Shown piece after piece: positions 8,596 through 19,400 of a stretch of DNA of 64,000 nucleotides. The position numbers and the translations under genes were made by a program. Every line of letters begins with the position of its first letter. The first letter of the stretch is position 1. The notes under the pieces are model-generated. The model was not told the origin of the DNA. It did no database searches and worked only from the letters and a program-made list of their open reading frames with translations. Source of the stretch: Enterobacter ludwigii (GTDB lineage Bacteria; Pseudomonadota; Gammaproteobacteria; Enterobacterales; Enterobacteriaceae). The stretch is from contig CEFQ01000001.1 of NCBI GenBank assembly GCA_900068845.1, forward strand, positions 593,252 through 657,251, written 5' to 3'.

Positions 8596-8880
8596 ATGAA
8601 CAAAAATAAATGGTTAATTGTTATCGCAGCGTTGCTGCCGTTAAGCAGCATGGCAAATATGTTGAACAGCACCAACGACCCAAACAAACCTGGCTATAAC
8701 CCGAGCCAGCAACGGATGCAGTCGCAAATGCAAAATCAGCAGCAACAGCAGAAGCTCAAGTTGCAGCAGAATCAGCAGCAGCAAAGTCAGGATGTACAGC
8801 GTAAGGTGCAGGAACAGCGGAATAGTGCCCAGCAGCAAGTGATTCAGTCGCAGCCGGGCCAAAAACAGCAGCAGAACTAG
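8596..8880 (+). CDS. yhhA: Secreted glutamine-rich protein YhhA (DUF2756)
   Basis: A 94-residue protein with a signal peptide (about residues 1-20, ending SSMA). The mature part is extremely rich in glutamine (29 of 94 residues overall) and probably forms an extended or coiled chain. It corresponds to E. coli YhhA between ggt and ugpQ; the function is unknown. GGAGG lies eight bases before the ATG. The stop overlaps the stop of the convergent gene ugpQ on the palindrome CTAG (8877-8880). Confidence 0.88.
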   Translation: MNKNKWLIVIAALLPLSSMANMLNSTNDPNKPGYNPSQQRMQSQMQNQQQQQKLKLQQNQQQQSQDVQRKVQEQRNSAQQQVIQSQPGQKQQQN

Positions 8881-9620
8881 CGGAAATCGGGGCCGATAAT
8901 ATCAATGCGATCGGTGCAGATCGCGTCGACGCCCCAACTCAATAGCTCGCGCGCCCGCGCGGGCTGATTTACGGTATACACAAGAATGTGCAGACCGGCA
9001 GCTTTCAGCAGCGCAGTGCGCTCGGCGTCGAGTAGTTTATGATTCAGATGGATCGATACACATGCCAGACGTTCAGTCAGCGCCTGCCAGTCATCGTGCC
9101 ACTCATCCAGCAGCAAACCGCGCGGCAGTTCCGGTGCCGCCTGCATGGCGGCTTCCAGCGCGGCGTATGAGAAGGACGAGAGCAGCGGCGCGGTTTGACC
9201 TTGCCACAGCTCGCGCGCGGCCAGTGCCACGTTGCGCCCGGTTTCCACATCCTGTCCGGTGGTCGGTTTGATCTCGATGTTCGCTATCATCTGATGCTGG
9301 CGGCAACGTTCAGCCACTTCGCTGAGCAACGCCAGCGGCTCGCCTTCGTAATCGCGGCTAAACCAACCGCCGGCATCCAGCTGTGACAACTTATGCCACG
9401 ACAGCGCGCCCGCCACGCCCCAGCCGTTGCTGGTACGATCGAGCGTGTCATCGTGCAGCAGGAAAATCTGCTTATCTTCCGACAGCTTGGCGTCAAATTC
9501 GATCATGGTATGACCAAGCTGCGCACCGACATCAATCGCCGCGAGGGTATTTTCCGGGGCCAGTTTGCCGCCGCCGCGATGCGCGACAATGTGCGGATAA
9601 GGCCAGTTGTGTTGACTCAT
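8877..9620 (-). CDS. ugpQ: Glycerophosphodiester phosphodiesterase UgpQ
   Basis: Hydrolyses glycerophosphodiesters to glycerol-3-phosphate plus alcohol in the cytoplasm. It has the family signature [12 protein letters not shown] near residue 12, then EFDAKL and [13 protein letters not shown], with conserved metal-binding acidic residues and histidine. I choose the start at 9618-9620, where the ATG overlaps the ugpC stop as ATGA. This gives 247 residues, the same as in E. coli. The frame runs 21 codons further upstream into ugpC without a better start. It is the last gene of ugpBAECQ. Confidence 0.95.
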   Translation of the reverse strand: MSQHNWPYPHIVAHRGGGKLAPENTLAAIDVGAQLGHTMIEFDAKLSEDKQIFLLHDDTLDRTSNGWGVAGALSWHKLSQLDAGGWFSRDYEGEPLALLSEVAERCRQHQMIANIEIKPTTGQDVETGRNVALAARELWQGQTAPLLSSFSYAALEAAMQAAPELPRGLLLDEWHDDWQALTERLACVSIHLNHKLLDAERTALLKAAGLHILVYTVNQPARARELLSWGVDAICTDRIDIIGPDFR

Positions 9621-10690
9621 TCCAGACGCTTTCCATAAGTTGAATCGAAGAAGTGTAACGCATCTGACGGCAGATGCAGCCACAAGGTGCTGCCCGCCTG
9701 CGGACGTTCGCTATGCGGTAAACGTACCACCATGCGCGCGTTACCGATGCGCCCGTGCGCCAGATTATCCGCGCCGAGCATCTCCAGCGTCTCTACCACC
9801 AGCGCAATGCCGCCGGCGTCGCGGCTGCTGAGTGTAATGTGCTCGGGACGAATGCCCAGCGTCAGCGGACGATTGGCCCATTTCGCTTTGCTTTCGCCCA
9901 GCAGCAAGCCGTTGAGCGCATCCAGCGTAAAGTGCGTACCATCGCTGCTGATTTGCCCCGGTAGCAGGTTCATGGCGGGTGCGCCGATAAATGAGGCGAC
10001 AAACTGGCTGGCCGGACGCTCGTACACCTCTACCGGCGTGCCCACCTGCTCCACCACGCCTTTGTTCATCACCATCACGCGCTGCGCCAGCGTCATCGCT
10101 TCCACTTGGTCGTGGGTCACGTAAATGCTGGTGGTTTTCAGGCGGCGATGCAGCTGTTGCAGCTCAAGACGCATCTGCACCCGCAGCCGCGCATCCAGAT
10201 TCGACAAAGGCTCATCAAACAGAAATACCGCCGGTTCACGCACGATGGCGCGGCCCATGGCGACACGCTGACGCTGTCCGCCCGACAGCTCACGCGGACG
10301 GCGATGCAGCAGATGATCCAGCTCCAGACTGCGCGCAGCGTCCATGACGCGCTGCTCAATCTGTACTTTGCCCATGCCGCGAATTTTCAGGCCATACGCC
10401 ATATTTTCGCCCACCGTCATGTGTGGATAAAGCGCGTAGTTCTGGAACACCATGGCGATGCCGCGATCTTTCGGTTCCATGTTGGTGACGCGTTTATCAT
10501 CAATGTAAATATCACCGGACGATACGCGCTCAAGCCCCGCCACCATGCGCAGCAGCGTCGATTTACCACAGCCGGAAGGGCCGACCATCACCATAAACTC
10601 GCCATCGTTGATGGTGATATTCAGTGGCTGAATGATCTGATTTTTGCCGTCATACGATTTGGTAACGGTCTGAAGGGTTACGCCTGCCAT
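9617..10690 (-). CDS. ugpC: sn-glycerol-3-phosphate ABC transporter ATPase UgpC
   Basis: ATP-binding subunit (357 residues) of the UgpBAEC importer at the inner membrane. It has Walker [10 protein letters not shown] near residue 38, the ABC signature [14 protein letters not shown] near 134, Walker [13 protein letters not shown], and a MalK-like C-terminal regulatory domain from about residue 240. It begins directly at the ugpE stop with no gap and ends overlapping ugpQ by four bases. Confidence 0.97.
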   Translation of the reverse strand: MAGVTLQTVTKSYDGKNQIIQPLNITINDGEFMVMVGPSGCGKSTLLRMVAGLERVSSGDIYIDDKRVTNMEPKDRGIAMVFQNYALYPHMTVGENMAYGLKIRGMGKVQIEQRVMDAARSLELDHLLHRRPRELSGGQRQRVAMGRAIVREPAVFLFDEPLSNLDARLRVQMRLELQQLHRRLKTTSIYVTHDQVEAMTLAQRVMVMNKGVVEQVGTPVEVYERPASQFVASFIGAPAMNLLPGQISSDGTHFTLDALNGLLLGESKAKWANRPLTLGIRPEHITLSSRDAGGIALVVETLEMLGADNLAHGRIGNARMVVRLPHSERPQAGSTLWLHLPSDALHFFDSTYGKRLE

Positions 10691-11536
10691 TTATTTATCA
10701 CTCTCCACCAGGCCACGCACAAACGCACGTTGCATCACGAGTACCACCACCACCGGTGGAATCAGGGTTAATAACATTGCCGCCATCACTTCATTCCACT
10801 GCGTAGGCCCGCCGCTGCTGTTGATCATGCTTTTCACCCCGGCTACTGCGGTACTGAGGCTGGCATCGTTGATGATCAGCAGCGGCCACAAATATTGGTT
10901 CCAGCCGTAGATGAAGGTGATCACGAAGAGCGCGGCGAGGTTGGTTTTGGATAGGGGTAACACGATGTCCCAGAAGAAGCGCATTGGGCTGGCACCGTCG
11001 ATACGCGCCGCTTCAATCAGCTCGTCCGGTAGCGACATAAAGAACTGACGAAACAGAAAAGTGGCGGTAGCTGATGCCATCAGCGGCAGCGTTAAGCCGC
11101 TGTAGCTGTCGAGCATATTCAGCGTCGAAATCACGTCCACGGTTGGGAAAATACGGACTTCAACCGGCAACATCAGGGTGATAAATATCAGCCAGAAAAA
11201 CAGCGCGCGCAGCGGGAAGCGGAACCACACCAGCGCAAAGGCGGAGAGCATCGACACCGTGATTTTGCCGACGGTGATGCCGAGCGCCATTAGCAGGCTA
11301 TTGAGCATCATCATGCCAAATGCCGGGCCGTTACCATTCACACCGTGCGTCCAGATGCGCGAGATGTTTTCCCACAAATGCGTGCCCGGCAATAGCGTCA
11401 TCGGCACCTGATACACCGCCTCGTTATCCAGCGTCGCCGCCACAAAAGCGATGTAGAGCGGGAACAGAATGGTCAGCACGCCCAGCACCAGCAAGGTATG
11501 GCTGAAGATATCCAGCCCGCGTCGATTCTCAATCAT
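10691..11536 (-). CDS. ugpE: sn-glycerol-3-phosphate ABC transporter permease UgpE
   Basis: Inner-membrane permease subunit (281 residues) with about six hydrophobic segments. The EAA loop, which docks on UgpC, is [20 protein letters not shown] near residue 176. It pairs with UgpA to form the channel. The start overlaps the ugpA stop as ATGA (11533-11536), indicating coupled translation. Confidence 0.96.
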   Translation of the reverse strand: MIENRRGLDIFSHTLLVLGVLTILFPLYIAFVAATLDNEAVYQVPMTLLPGTHLWENISRIWTHGVNGNGPAFGMMMLNSLLMALGITVGKITVSMLSAFALVWFRFPLRALFFWLIFITLMLPVEVRIFPTVDVISTLNMLDSYSGLTLPLMASATATFLFRQFFMSLPDELIEAARIDGASPMRFFWDIVLPLSKTNLAALFVITFIYGWNQYLWPLLIINDASLSTAVAGVKSMINSSGGPTQWNEVMAAMLLTLIPPVVVVLVMQRAFVRGLVESDK

Positions 11537-12420
11537 TGGTATTGCACCTTACGCTCGACAAAGCGAAATTGCAGAATGGTCAGGCCAATCACCAGCAGCA
11601 TCAGCACCACCGATTGCGCGGCGGACGAAGAGAGATCCAGCCCGGTAAAACCTTCGCGATAGATTTTGTAGATAAGCGTAGTGGTGGCCTGCACCGGACC
11701 GCCGCCGGTGGCGGCATCGATCACCGGGAAGGTATCGAAGAAGGCATACACCAGATTCACCACCAGCAGGAAGAAGCTCACCGGCGTAATCAGCGGCAGC
11801 GACAAATTGAAGAAGCGACGCACCGGACCGGCGCCATCGATCGCCGCCGCTTCCACCAGCGATTTGGGAATCGACTGCAGCGCGGCGAAGAAAAACAGAA
11901 AGTTGTAGCTCATTTGCTGCCAGATCGACGCCAATACAATCAGGAACATCGCCTGACCGCTATTTTGCGCGTAGTTCCAGGTGTAGCCCATTTGGTTCAG
12001 CAGGTGGCTAAACAAACCGAGACCCGGATTGAACAGGAACATCCACAGCACCGCCGCCACCACCGGTGCGACCGCGTACGGCAACAGCAGCAAGGTTTGG
12101 TAGAGGCTGCGCAGGCGAATCACGTAATCCACTAGCGCCGCCAGCAGCAGGGAAAAAGTCATGCCGCAAATCGTGACCAGCGCACTGAACTCAATGGTGG
12201 TCCAGAAGGACGCCAGATAATAGTCGTCGCTGAACAGGCGTTTGAAGTTCGCCAGCCCAACGAAGGTGCTGGAGATACCAAAAGGATCAATGCTTTGCAG
12301 CGAATACCACAAGGCTTCACCGGCGGGCCACAGGAAGAAAATGGCCGTAATCACCAGCTGCGGCAGCAGCAGCAAATAGGGCAGAAAACGGGATCGAAAT
12401 ACGGGGCGCGATGAGGACAT
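11533..12420 (-). CDS. ugpA: sn-glycerol-3-phosphate ABC transporter permease UgpA
   Basis: Inner-membrane permease subunit (295 residues) with about six hydrophobic segments and the EAA loop [20 protein letters not shown] near residue 190. It is the second gene of the operon, separated from ugpB by a 63-bp gap that contains a strong hairpin. It partners UgpE and UgpC. Confidence 0.96.
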   Translation of the reverse strand: MSSSRPVFRSRFLPYLLLLPQLVITAIFFLWPAGEALWYSLQSIDPFGISSTFVGLANFKRLFSDDYYLASFWTTIEFSALVTICGMTFSLLLAALVDYVIRLRSLYQTLLLLPYAVAPVVAAVLWMFLFNPGLGLFSHLLNQMGYTWNYAQNSGQAMFLIVLASIWQQMSYNFLFFFAALQSIPKSLVEAAAIDGAGPVRRFFNLSLPLITPVSFFLLVVNLVYAFFDTFPVIDAATGGGPVQATTTLIYKIYREGFTGLDLSSSAAQSVVLMLLVIGLTILQFRFVERKVQYQ

Positions 12421-12439
12421 AGCAGGCTCAATCTGAGAG

Positions 12440-12473
12440 AAAAATCGGGGCGAACGCCAGGCGCCGGCCCCGA
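12440..12473 (-). terminator. Attenuator-like hairpin between ugpB and ugpA
   Basis: On the minus strand the stem TCGGGGC/GCCCCGA, with a further inner GGCG/CGCC pairing, is followed by five U residues. It lies between the binding-protein gene and the permease genes, where partial termination would give more UgpB than membrane subunits. Confidence 0.65.
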
Positions 12474-12483
12474 GATAACAGCA

Positions 12484-13800
12484 TTACTTCACTTGCTGCT
12501 CAAAACGGCGCAGTAGCTCGTTACCGCGTTTCACAGCGTTATCCAGCGCAGCCTGCGGCGCCTGTTTGCCGGTCCACACGCCTTCCAGCTCCTCGTCCAC
12601 AATAGTACGAATCTGCGGCATATTGCCCAGACGCATGCCTTTGGTGAACGGCAGCGGATCTTTGTTCAGCATCTGGCGCGTGGCGATGTCTGCGCCTGGG
12701 TTCTTGTCGTAGAAGCCCTGCTGCTTAGTCAGCTCATACGCTGCGGTGGTAATTGGCAGGTAACCGGTTTTCTGGTGCCATTCGGCAGCGATTTCCGGCT
12801 GTGCGAGGAACTTCATGAACTCCGCCGCGCCTTTGTAGGTGTTGGCATCTTTGCCTTTCATCACCCACAGGCTCGCGCCGCCAATGATGGCGTTCTGCGG
12901 TGCGTTCGGTACGGTTTCATCGTAGGGCATCATGCCAACGCCGAAGTTAAATTTGGCGTAGTGTTTGATGTCGGCCAGTGAACCGGAAGAGGCGGTGGTG
13001 ATGCCGCAATCGCCGTTGTAGAACTTGGCAGTAGATTCATCTTTACGCCCGAAGTAGGTGAAATCCCCCTTCTTATTCATCGCTTCCAGCATTTCGATGT
13101 GGCGCACCTGCACCGGCTTATTGAATTCCAGCACCGCATCGGTACCGTCAAAGCCGTTGTTTTTGGTGGCGACCGGCAACGCATGCCAGGCGCTGAAGTT
13201 TTCAATTTGAATCCAGCCCTGCCAGCCACTGGCGTAACCGCAGGTCAGGCCCGCTTTGCGCAGCGCTTCAGCATCTTTCGCCAGCGCCTGCCAGGTTTTT
13301 GGCGGCTGATCCGGGTTCAGACCGGCTTTTTTGAAAGCATCTTTGTTGTAGTACAGCACCGGCGTTGAGCTGTTGAACGGCTGAGAGATCAGCTGGCCTT
13401 TACTGTCGCTGTAGTAACCCGCAACGGCGGGCACGAACTGTTGCGGATCCATCTGCACGCCGGCGTCTTTGAACACTTGATTGACCGGCACAATCGCTTT
13501 TGACGCCATCATCGTCGCCGTACCGACTTCATAAACCTGCAGCAGCGCAGGCGCTTTACCGGCGCGCACCGCCGCAATACCCGCTGCCAGGCTCTGCTCG
13601 TAGTTGCCTTTGTAAGTCGGAACGATCTTGTAATCGGGGTGAGCCTGGTTAAAACGTTGTGCCAGAGAATCAACTTCTTTGCCTAACTCGCCTTCCATTG
13701 AGTGCCAGAAAGGGATCTCAGTTGCAGCCAGCGCATTACCGCTGAGCGCCAGACCGAGTACGACACTCATCAGGCGGGGACGAAGCGTAAAAGCGGACAT
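12484..13800 (-). CDS. ugpB: sn-glycerol-3-phosphate-binding protein UgpB
   Basis: Periplasmic binding protein for glycerol-3-phosphate and glycerophosphodiesters. The signal peptide is about residues 1-26 (ending GNALAA); the mature chain starts near [20 protein letters not shown], which matches E. coli. The ATG at 13798-13800 gives 438 residues, the E. coli length, and has AGGA seven bases upstream. The frame is open for 21 more codons upstream, but these run into the promoter and lack a signal-peptide character. It is the first gene of the operon, downstream of tandem Pho boxes. Confidence 0.95.
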   Translation of the reverse strand: MSAFTLRPRLMSVVLGLALSGNALAATEIPFWHSMEGELGKEVDSLAQRFNQAHPDYKIVPTYKGNYEQSLAAGIAAVRAGKAPALLQVYEVGTATMMASKAIVPVNQVFKDAGVQMDPQQFVPAVAGYYSDSKGQLISQPFNSSTPVLYYNKDAFKKAGLNPDQPPKTWQALAKDAEALRKAGLTCGYASGWQGWIQIENFSAWHALPVATKNNGFDGTDAVLEFNKPVQVRHIEMLEAMNKKGDFTYFGRKDESTAKFYNGDCGITTASSGSLADIKHYAKFNFGVGMMPYDETVPNAPQNAIIGGASLWVMKGKDANTYKGAAEFMKFLAQPEIAAEWHQKTGYLPITTAAYELTKQQGFYDKNPGADIATRQMLNKDPLPFTKGMRLGNMPQIRTIVDEELEGVWTGKQAPQAALDNAVKRGNELLRRFEQQVK

Positions 13801-13874
13801 AAAGTTTTCCTGTGCTGTTAGCGACGCGCGAATTCGCGCATTTTTTAGTTCGCGACGTAACATGACACGGGAAA

Positions 13875-13914
13875 ATGACGGATTAATAACAGGTTTATGA
13901 CGGGGAGGTGACAG
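13875..13914 (-). promoter_or_regulatory. Tandem Pho boxes for ugpB
   Basis: On the minus strand four 7-base half-sites occur at exact 11-base spacing: CTGTCAC, CCGTCAT, CTGTTAT and CCGTCAT, separated by four bases each. This is the arrangement of two PhoB boxes in tandem. Candidate -10 bases (CATGTTAC) follow about ten bases after the last half-site. It predicts induction of ugpBAECQ by phosphate starvation, as in E. coli. Confidence 0.85.
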
Positions 13915-13949
13915 AGGGATGGGATAGGTTTATACATTCGTCCGTGCTG

Positions 13950-14075
13950 GCTGTCCCCCATCCCGGCCTTCCCCCGCTAGCGGGGGAAGGAGACGCTGCC
14001 ACTTGCTGCTTCAGCACACACATATGGCAGCATCTTCCTCCCCCATTTATGGGGGAGGACCGAGGAGGGGACAGC
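13950..14075. repeat. Family D inverted repeat element
   Basis: Two diverged inverted arms begin with GCTGTCCCC and end with GCTGCCA. The left arm holds a perfect 24-base palindrome at 13967-13990 (stem CCTTCCCCCGC). The right arm holds the 22-base palindrome at 14036-14057 (stem CCTCCCCCAT). The stems differ between arms, but each stays self-complementary. It lies between the livF 3' end and the ugpB promoter; no gene is present from 13801 to 14130. Confidence 0.75.
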
Positions 14076-14139
14076 GAGCCCCTATCCAGGGGGACAGCGA
14101 GCACCAATCCAGGGGGGCAGCAAGCACCAATTACGCGCC
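14071..14139. repeat. 23-bp tandem repeat at the livF 3' end
   Basis: There are two near-identical 23-base units, ACAGCGAGCCCCTATCCAGG then GGG, and ACAGCGAGCACCAATCCAGG then GGG. A third, degenerate unit (GCAGCAAGCACCAATTA and on) runs over the livF stop codon at 14131-14133. The first unit overlaps the end of the family D element. Confidence 0.75.
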
Positions 14140-14844
14140 TAAATACGCACTCCGCACAGCTTCATTGGATAGCAGCGCATCGCCGCTATCCTCCAGCACC
14201 ACGTGGCCGTTCTCCAGCACATAACCGCGATCCGCCAGCTTTAGCGCCTGGTTGGCGTTCTGCTCGACGAGAAAAATGGTCATGCCCTCTTTGCGCAGTT
14301 GCTCTATGGTATCGAAGATCTGCTGGATGATAATTGGCGCCAATCCCAGCGACGGTTCATCCAGCAGCAGCAAACGCGGCTGGCTCATCAGCGCACGGCC
14401 AATCGCCAGCATCTGCTGCTCACCGCCGGACATGGTGCCCGCACGCTGTGCTTTACGTTCTGCCAGGCGTGAAAACAGCTGATAGACGCGATCGATACGC
14501 TCCAGATACTGCTGTCGCGTAGCGAAGAAGCCGCCCATCGCCAGATTCTCTTCCACCGTCATACGCGAAAACACCCGCCGACCTTCCGGCACGATGGCAA
14601 TCGCTTCACGCATGATTTTCGCCGTTTGCCAGTCGGTGATCGCTTTACCATCAAAAGTGATGCTGCCGCTGGTGGCGCGCGGTTCGCCGCACAAGGTGCC
14701 GAGCAGCGTGGTTTTACCCGCGCCGTTGGCACCAATCAGGGTAACGATTTCCCCCTGATTGATGTGCAGATTAATGTTGTGCAGCGCCTGAATCGGACCG
14801 TAATGGGCGCTGACACCCTGCAAGGTTAAAATCGGGTTTGCCAT
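14131..14844 (-). CDS. livF: Branched-chain amino-acid ABC transporter ATPase LivF
   Basis: One of the two ATPases of the Liv importer (237 residues, the E. coli length). Walker A GANGAGKTT is near residue 39, the signature MSGGEQQMLAIGRA near 140, and Walker B LLLLDEPSLGLAP follows. I choose the ATG at 14842-14844, one base after the livG stop, with GAGG six bases upstream. An ATG four codons earlier would lie inside livG and has no clear ribosome site. It is the last gene of the liv operon. Confidence 0.95.
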   Translation of the reverse strand: MANPILTLQGVSAHYGPIQALHNINLHINQGEIVTLIGANGAGKTTLLGTLCGEPRATSGSITFDGKAITDWQTAKIMREAIAIVPEGRRVFSRMTVEENLAMGGFFATRQQYLERIDRVYQLFSRLAERKAQRAGTMSGGEQQMLAIGRALMSQPRLLLLDEPSLGLAPIIIQQIFDTIEQLRKEGMTIFLVEQNANQALKLADRGYVLENGHVVLEDSGDALLSNEAVRSAYLGA

Positions 14845-14845
14845 G

Positions 14846-15613
14846 TTACGCCTCACCTAAATAAGCACGGATCACATCCGGATTGTTACGCACCTGTTCC
14901 GGCGTGCCGTTGGCCAGCGGCGTACCCTGATTGACCACGTAAATGCGGTCAGAAATGCCCATCACCAGCTTCATATCGTGTTCAATCAGCAGCACGGAAA
15001 CCTTGTGCTCGCCGCGCAGTTCGGCGATCAGCTCATCCAGTTCGTGGGTTTCGCGCGGGTTAAGCCCGGCGGCCGGTTCATCCAGCATCAGGATTTCCGG
15101 GCGCGTCACCATGCAGCGCGCAATCTCCAGACGACGCTGCTGACCGTACGCAAGATTGCCCGCCTGACGGTTAGCCAAATCCAGCAAGCCAATACGATCC
15201 AGCCAGGTGGCGGCGCGATCCAGCGCTTCACTCTCGCCACGACGAAACGCCGGGGTTTTGAACAGGCCGGAGAATACGCCGCTTTTCAGGTGCTGATGCT
15301 GCGCCACTAACAGGTTTTCAATCACCGTCATTTCGCGGAACAGACGCACGTGCTGGAAGGTACGCACAATGCCCATGCGCGCAATCTTCTGGCCCGGTAA
15401 ACCTTGCAGCTGCTGATCGCGCAGCTTGATGGTGCCGCCGGTCGGTTTGTAGAAACCGGTCAGGCAGTTGAACACCGTAGTTTTACCGGCACCGTTTGGG
15501 CCGATCAACGAAACGATCTCCTGCGGATGCAGCTCCAGCGCCACGTTGTTAACGGCTAACAGGCCGCCGAAGCGCATCATCAGGCCTTCAACGGCTAATA
15601 AAGGCTGACTCAT
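14846..15613 (-). CDS. livG: Branched-chain amino-acid ABC transporter ATPase LivG
   Basis: Second ATPase of the Liv importer (255 residues). Walker [10 protein letters not shown] is near residue 39, the signature [14 protein letters not shown] near 154, and Walker [14 protein letters not shown] follows. The C-terminal extension is typical of LivG. The start overlaps the livM stop by four bases, indicating coupled translation. Confidence 0.96.
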   Translation of the reverse strand: MSQPLLAVEGLMMRFGGLLAVNNVALELHPQEIVSLIGPNGAGKTTVFNCLTGFYKPTGGTIKLRDQQLQGLPGQKIARMGIVRTFQHVRLFREMTVIENLLVAQHQHLKSGVFSGLFKTPAFRRGESEALDRAATWLDRIGLLDLANRQAGNLAYGQQRRLEIARCMVTRPEILMLDEPAAGLNPRETHELDELIAELRGEHKVSVLLIEHDMKLVMGISDRIYVVNQGTPLANGTPEQVRNNPDVIRAYLGEA

Positions 15614-16881
15614 GCCTGCTCTCCTTGTTTACTGCTCTTCAACTTCAGATGCGGACGCTTCATTGGCAGCAGACCTTGCGGACGCCAGATCATCATCAGC
15701 ACCATCAAACCACCGAGCACCAGCATGCTGTACTCGTTCAAATCACGCATCAGCTCGCGCGAGACCACCAGCAGAATCGCCGCGAGAATCACCGCCAGCT
15801 GCGAACCCATGCCGCCCAACACCACAATCGCCAGCACAAAGGCCGATTCGACGAAGGTGAAGGATTCTGGGCTGACGAAGCCCTGACGCGCCGCGAACAG
15901 CGTCCCCGCAAAGCCCGCAAATACGGCACTGATGGTGAAGGCGGTCAGTTTGATGCGCGTGGGGCTTAGGCCGAGTGAGCGGCAGGCGATCTCATCTTCG
16001 CGCAGCGCTTCCCACGCACGGCCCAGCGGCATACGCAGCAAGCGGTTGATGACAAACAGCGTCAGCACCACCAGCAGCAATGCCACCAGATAGAGGAAAA
16101 TCACGCGGTCGCTGGGATCGTATTTCAGGCCGAAGAAGTCATGGAACGTGCTCCAGCCCCCTTCACTGACGCGACGACCAAACTCCAGACCAAACAGACT
16201 TGGCTTGGGAATCTGAGCGATACCATTCGGACCGCCGGTGATGGCGGTGTTGTTCAGCAGCAGAATACGTACGATTTCACCGAATCCGAGCGTCACAATC
16301 GCCAGATAGTCCCCGCGCAGGCGCAGCACCGGGAAGCCGAGCAGCAAACCAAAGGCCCCCGCGACTAAACCGGCCAGCGGCAGGCTTTCCCAGAAACCAA
16401 AGCCGTAATAGTGATTAAGCAGCGCGAAGGTGTAAGCGCCGATAGCGTAGAAACCGCCGTAACCCAGCACCAGCAAGCCGGACAAACCTACCACCACGTT
16501 CAGTCCCAGACCGAGCATCACGTAGATCAGCGTCAGCGTGGCGATATCCACACTGCCGCGCGACACCAGAAACGGCCAAATCACCGCTGCGGCGATCACC
16601 AGCGCCATCAATAACTTCTGCTTTGGTGTCGAACCATCAAAACCCGGCAGGACAAAACCTTTGCCGCTGCGTTTGAATTTACCCTGCACCAGCGGACGTA
16701 GCAGCTGGAAGACAAACACCACCGCACAGCCAATAAAGATCCAGTTCCAGCGTACCGCGCCTGCGTTGGCGACCACCAGTTTGGTGCCATCCAGATCGAG
16801 GCGGACACCCATAAAGAAGGTGGCGAGAATCAGCAACATCACCGTGGAGATCACGGCGTTGACCAAACCGAGGCGTTTCAT
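15610..16881 (-). CDS. livM: Branched-chain amino-acid ABC transporter permease LivM
   Basis: Inner-membrane permease subunit, 423 residues, close to the E. coli length of about 425. Two hydrophobic segments precede a core from about residue 90 carrying the LivM signature [20 protein letters not shown] and about eight more membrane segments. It partners LivH. It overlaps livH by four bases and livG by four bases. Confidence 0.95.
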   Translation of the reverse strand: MKRLGLVNAVISTVMLLILATFFMGVRLDLDGTKLVVANAGAVRWNWIFIGCAVVFVFQLLRPLVQGKFKRSGKGFVLPGFDGSTPKQKLLMALVIAAAVIWPFLVSRGSVDIATLTLIYVMLGLGLNVVVGLSGLLVLGYGGFYAIGAYTFALLNHYYGFGFWESLPLAGLVAGAFGLLLGFPVLRLRGDYLAIVTLGFGEIVRILLLNNTAITGGPNGIAQIPKPSLFGLEFGRRVSEGGWSTFHDFFGLKYDPSDRVIFLYLVALLLVVLTLFVINRLLRMPLGRAWEALREDEIACRSLGLSPTRIKLTAFTISAVFAGFAGTLFAARQGFVSPESFTFVESAFVLAIVVLGGMGSQLAVILAAILLVVSRELMRDLNEYSMLVLGGLMVLMMIWRPQGLLPMKRPHLKLKSSKQGEQA

Positions 16882-17804
16882 ACTTTCTCCACCTCCGGAC
16901 GGCCAAGAATCCCGGTTGGCAACACCAGCAGCACCACAATCAGCAGCGCGAAGGAGACCACATCTTTATATTCGGTCGACAGATACGCCGAGGTCAGCGC
17001 TTCCGCAATGCCCAGCACCAGGCCGCCAATCATCGCGCCGGGAATGCTGCCAATGCCGCCCAATACCGCGGCGGTGAAGGCTTTCATACCGGCCATAAAG
17101 CCGATGAACGGGTTGATGGAGCCGTAGAATTGCCCGAGCAATACGCCCGCCACCGCCGCCATCGCCGCACCAATCACAAAAGTGAGTGAAATAACGCGGT
17201 CGGTGTTGATGCCCAGCAGGCTGGCCATTTTCAAATCTTCTGCGCAGGCGCGGCAGGCGCGTCCCATGCGCGAATAACGGATAAACAGCGTCAGCGCCAG
17301 CATCGACAGGAAGGTCACCACCCAGATCACCAGTTGCATGGTGGAGAGTGTGGCGGCAAAACCGTTGCTCTCGCCCAGCGTCCATTGGCCGGTGATCAAA
17401 CTGGGCAGTGCGAGATCGCGCGAGCCTTGTGTCAGGCTGACGTAGTTCTGCAGGAAGATCGACATCCCGATCGCCGAGATCAGCGCGATCAGGCGCTTCG
17501 ACGATCGCACCGGCTTATACGCCACGCGTTCGATGCTCCAGCCATAGGCGCTAGAGATGATCACCGCCATCACGAAACCGGCGGCAATCATCAGCCACGA
17601 AGTATCGATGCCCATCATCATCAGGGCGGCAATCACGATAAAGGAGACATAGCTACCGATCATGTACACCTCGCCATGGGCGAAGTTGATCATGCCGATA
17701 ATGCCGTAGACCATGGTGTAACCAATGGCGATCAGCGCGTAAGTGCTCCCGAGGGTAACCCCGTTGAACATTTGCTGAATGAAATAGAGAAACTGCTCGG
17801 ACAT
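16878..17804 (-). CDS. livH: Branched-chain amino-acid ABC transporter permease LivH
   Basis: Inner-membrane permease subunit of 308 residues, equal in length to E. coli LivH. Signatures are [20 protein letters not shown] near residue 27 and [20 protein letters not shown] near 236. It forms the channel with LivM. It follows livK after 66 bp that contain a perfect 10-bp-stem hairpin. Confidence 0.96.
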   Translation of the reverse strand: MSEQFLYFIQQMFNGVTLGSTYALIAIGYTMVYGIIGMINFAHGEVYMIGSYVSFIVIAALMMMGIDTSWLMIAAGFVMAVIISSAYGWSIERVAYKPVRSSKRLIALISAIGMSIFLQNYVSLTQGSRDLALPSLITGQWTLGESNGFAATLSTMQLVIWVVTFLSMLALTLFIRYSRMGRACRACAEDLKMASLLGINTDRVISLTFVIGAAMAAVAGVLLGQFYGSINPFIGFMAGMKAFTAAVLGGIGSIPGAMIGGLVLGIAEALTSAYLSTEYKDVVSFALLIVVLLVLPTGILGRPEVEKV

Positions 17805-17830
17805 AGTGAGGACCTGCTCTGGAGCTGAAT

Positions 17831-17862
17831 AATTCCCTCTCCCGTGTGCAGAAGAGGGAATT
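17831..17862. other. Hairpin between livK and livH
   Basis: AATTCCCTCT and AGAGGGAATT form a perfect 10-bp stem around a 12-base loop. In the direction of liv transcription (minus) there is no U-run after it, so it looks like an mRNA-stabilising 3' structure for livK rather than a terminator. Read on the plus strand it is followed by six T residues. Confidence 0.6.
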
Positions 17863-17870
17863 TTTTAGGA

Positions 17871-18998
17871 TTACTTAACTGCAGTAGAAGAACCGTCTTT
17901 GTGCCATGTGAAGACACCAAATTCGAAGCCCTTCAGATCGCCTTTCTCATCCCAGTTCAGGTTACCCATCACGGTTGGAACGGCTGCGCCCTCTTTCAGG
18001 TTCTTCGCAATCGCATCAGGCTCATCGCTCTTGCTACGTTCGATACCTGCCACCAGCGACTGAATCGCGGCGTAGGTGGTCCAAACGAACGGACCGGTTG
18101 GATCTTTACGGTTAGACGCGGTGTTGGCTTTGATCGCATCAACAATTGCCTTGTTCTCTGGCAGTTGGTCATAACGCTTCGGCAAGGTGACAAACAGGCC
18201 TTCAGACGCATCGCCGGCAATATTAGACAGTGAAGCATTGCCCACGCCTTCTGGGCCCATGAAGCCGGCTTTCAGACCCGCGGATTTTGCCTGACGCAGG
18301 ATCTGGCCCAACTCCGGGTAGTAACCACCGTAATAAACGAAATCGACGTTCTCTTTCTTCAGACGCGCAATCAGCGTGGAGAAGTCTTTATCACCGGCGG
18401 TGATCCCTTCAAACAACACCACGTTGCCGCCTTTGGCTTTCAGGGTTTTCTGCACGGATTCCGCCAGACCCTGGCCGTATTGCTGCTTGTCATGCACCAC
18501 AGCGATACGTTTCGGTTTGATGTGGTCAAGGATGTACGTCGCTGCCGTTGGACCCTGATCGGAATCCAGACCAGTAGTACGCAGCACGTCAGCATAACCA
18601 CGCGCAGTCAGCTCCGGCGCGGTAGCGGCTGGCGTGATCATCAGCACGCCTTCATCGTTATAGATGTCTGAAGCGGGCTGCGTAGATGAGGAGCACAAAT
18701 GGCCGATAACGTATTTAATGCCGTCGTTAACCACTTTGTTGGCCACCGCAACCGCTTGTTTCGGGTCACAGGCATCGTCATATTCCACGCCAACCAGTTT
18801 GTCACCGTTAACGCCGCCTTTAGCGTTGATGTCCTTAATCGCTTGCGCGGCACCGGTAAACTGCATGTCACCGTACTGCGCGACCGGACCGGTTGATGCG
18901 CCGACAATGGCAATTTTGATGTCTTTTGCCAACGCCGCGTGACTCATTGCCAGGGCGATGCAGCCCGCCAGTAATGCGCGTCCTTTACTCATATTCAT
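17871..18998 (-). CDS. livK: Branched-chain amino-acid-binding protein LivK/LivJ
   Basis: Periplasmic leucine/isoleucine/valine-binding protein (375 residues) with a signal peptide at about residues 1-24 (ending HAALA). Core blocks [20 protein letters not shown] and [16 protein letters not shown] match both E. coli paralogues. Other parts alternate: the signal peptide and [15 protein letters not shown] resemble LivJ, while [10 protein letters not shown] and [12 protein letters not shown] resemble LivK. It occupies the livK position upstream of livHMGF. The separate livJ that E. coli has between panM and rpoH is missing, so this one protein probably serves the system. The symbol is by position only. 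Confidence 0.88.
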   Translation of the reverse strand: MNMSKGRALLAGCIALAMSHAALAKDIKIAIVGASTGPVAQYGDMQFTGAAQAIKDINAKGGVNGDKLVGVEYDDACDPKQAVAVANKVVNDGIKYVIGHLCSSSTQPASDIYNDEGVLMITPAATAPELTARGYADVLRTTGLDSDQGPTAATYILDHIKPKRIAVVHDKQQYGQGLAESVQKTLKAKGGNVVLFEGITAGDKDFSTLIARLKKENVDFVYYGGYYPELGQILRQAKSAGLKAGFMGPEGVGNASLSNIAGDASEGLFVTLPKRYDQLPENKAIVDAIKANTASNRKDPTGPFVWTTYAAIQSLVAGIERSKSDEPDAIAKNLKEGAAVPTVMGNLNWDEKGDLKGFEFGVFTWHKDGSSTAVK

Positions 18999-19400
18999 GC
19001 GAACTTCCCCATCTGTTGTGTCGTGTCTGTTGTGATTGTTTATTTTCTGCCAGTCAAAGAGGAAAACTCATTCTGCAATAATGGGTTAGCACACTTTTCT
19101 GGCATTTATAGGTAATAAGGCTTTATTTTTCAGGTTATTAAACAGGAACTTTCTTCTGTAAAGCAACTGACATATTCAGAATTGACTGAGTGGATCAGCA
19201 GAATCGTCTGGTTGTTATGGCCGAATTTTCAGCAGGATACCAGCGCGATATGCTGGCCTTTTCAACGTTCGTTGATGACTTACTCCACAATCCTGGCAAA
19301 CTGGCTGGCATTTGACCTATTTTCATCAGAAAAAAGTGACAGCGCTCTGACTGTCTAAATTCGCTACACTATCGCCTTTGCACTAGTACAGGTATTAGGT
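18999..19400. other. Divergent livK-panM intergenic region, no gene
   Basis: A 402-bp AT-richer stretch between divergent genes, presumably holding the liv promoter and leader (18999-19150) and the panM promoter. CTACACT at 19362-19368 is a possible panM -10 element. I see no ORF, hairpin terminator or repeat that I can support. Lrp control of liv is known in E. coli, but I cannot identify Lrp sites by eye. Confidence 0.4.

Noticed and set aside
14071..14139. Tandem repeats considered as a CRISPR array
   Set aside because: Units are 23 bp with no spacers and only two to three copies; no cas genes nearby.
17831..17866. Plus-strand terminator (hairpin plus six T) considered as the end of an antisense RNA
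   Set aside because: No promoter or gene is visible on the plus strand before it; the hairpin is better explained as a livK mRNA 3' structure.
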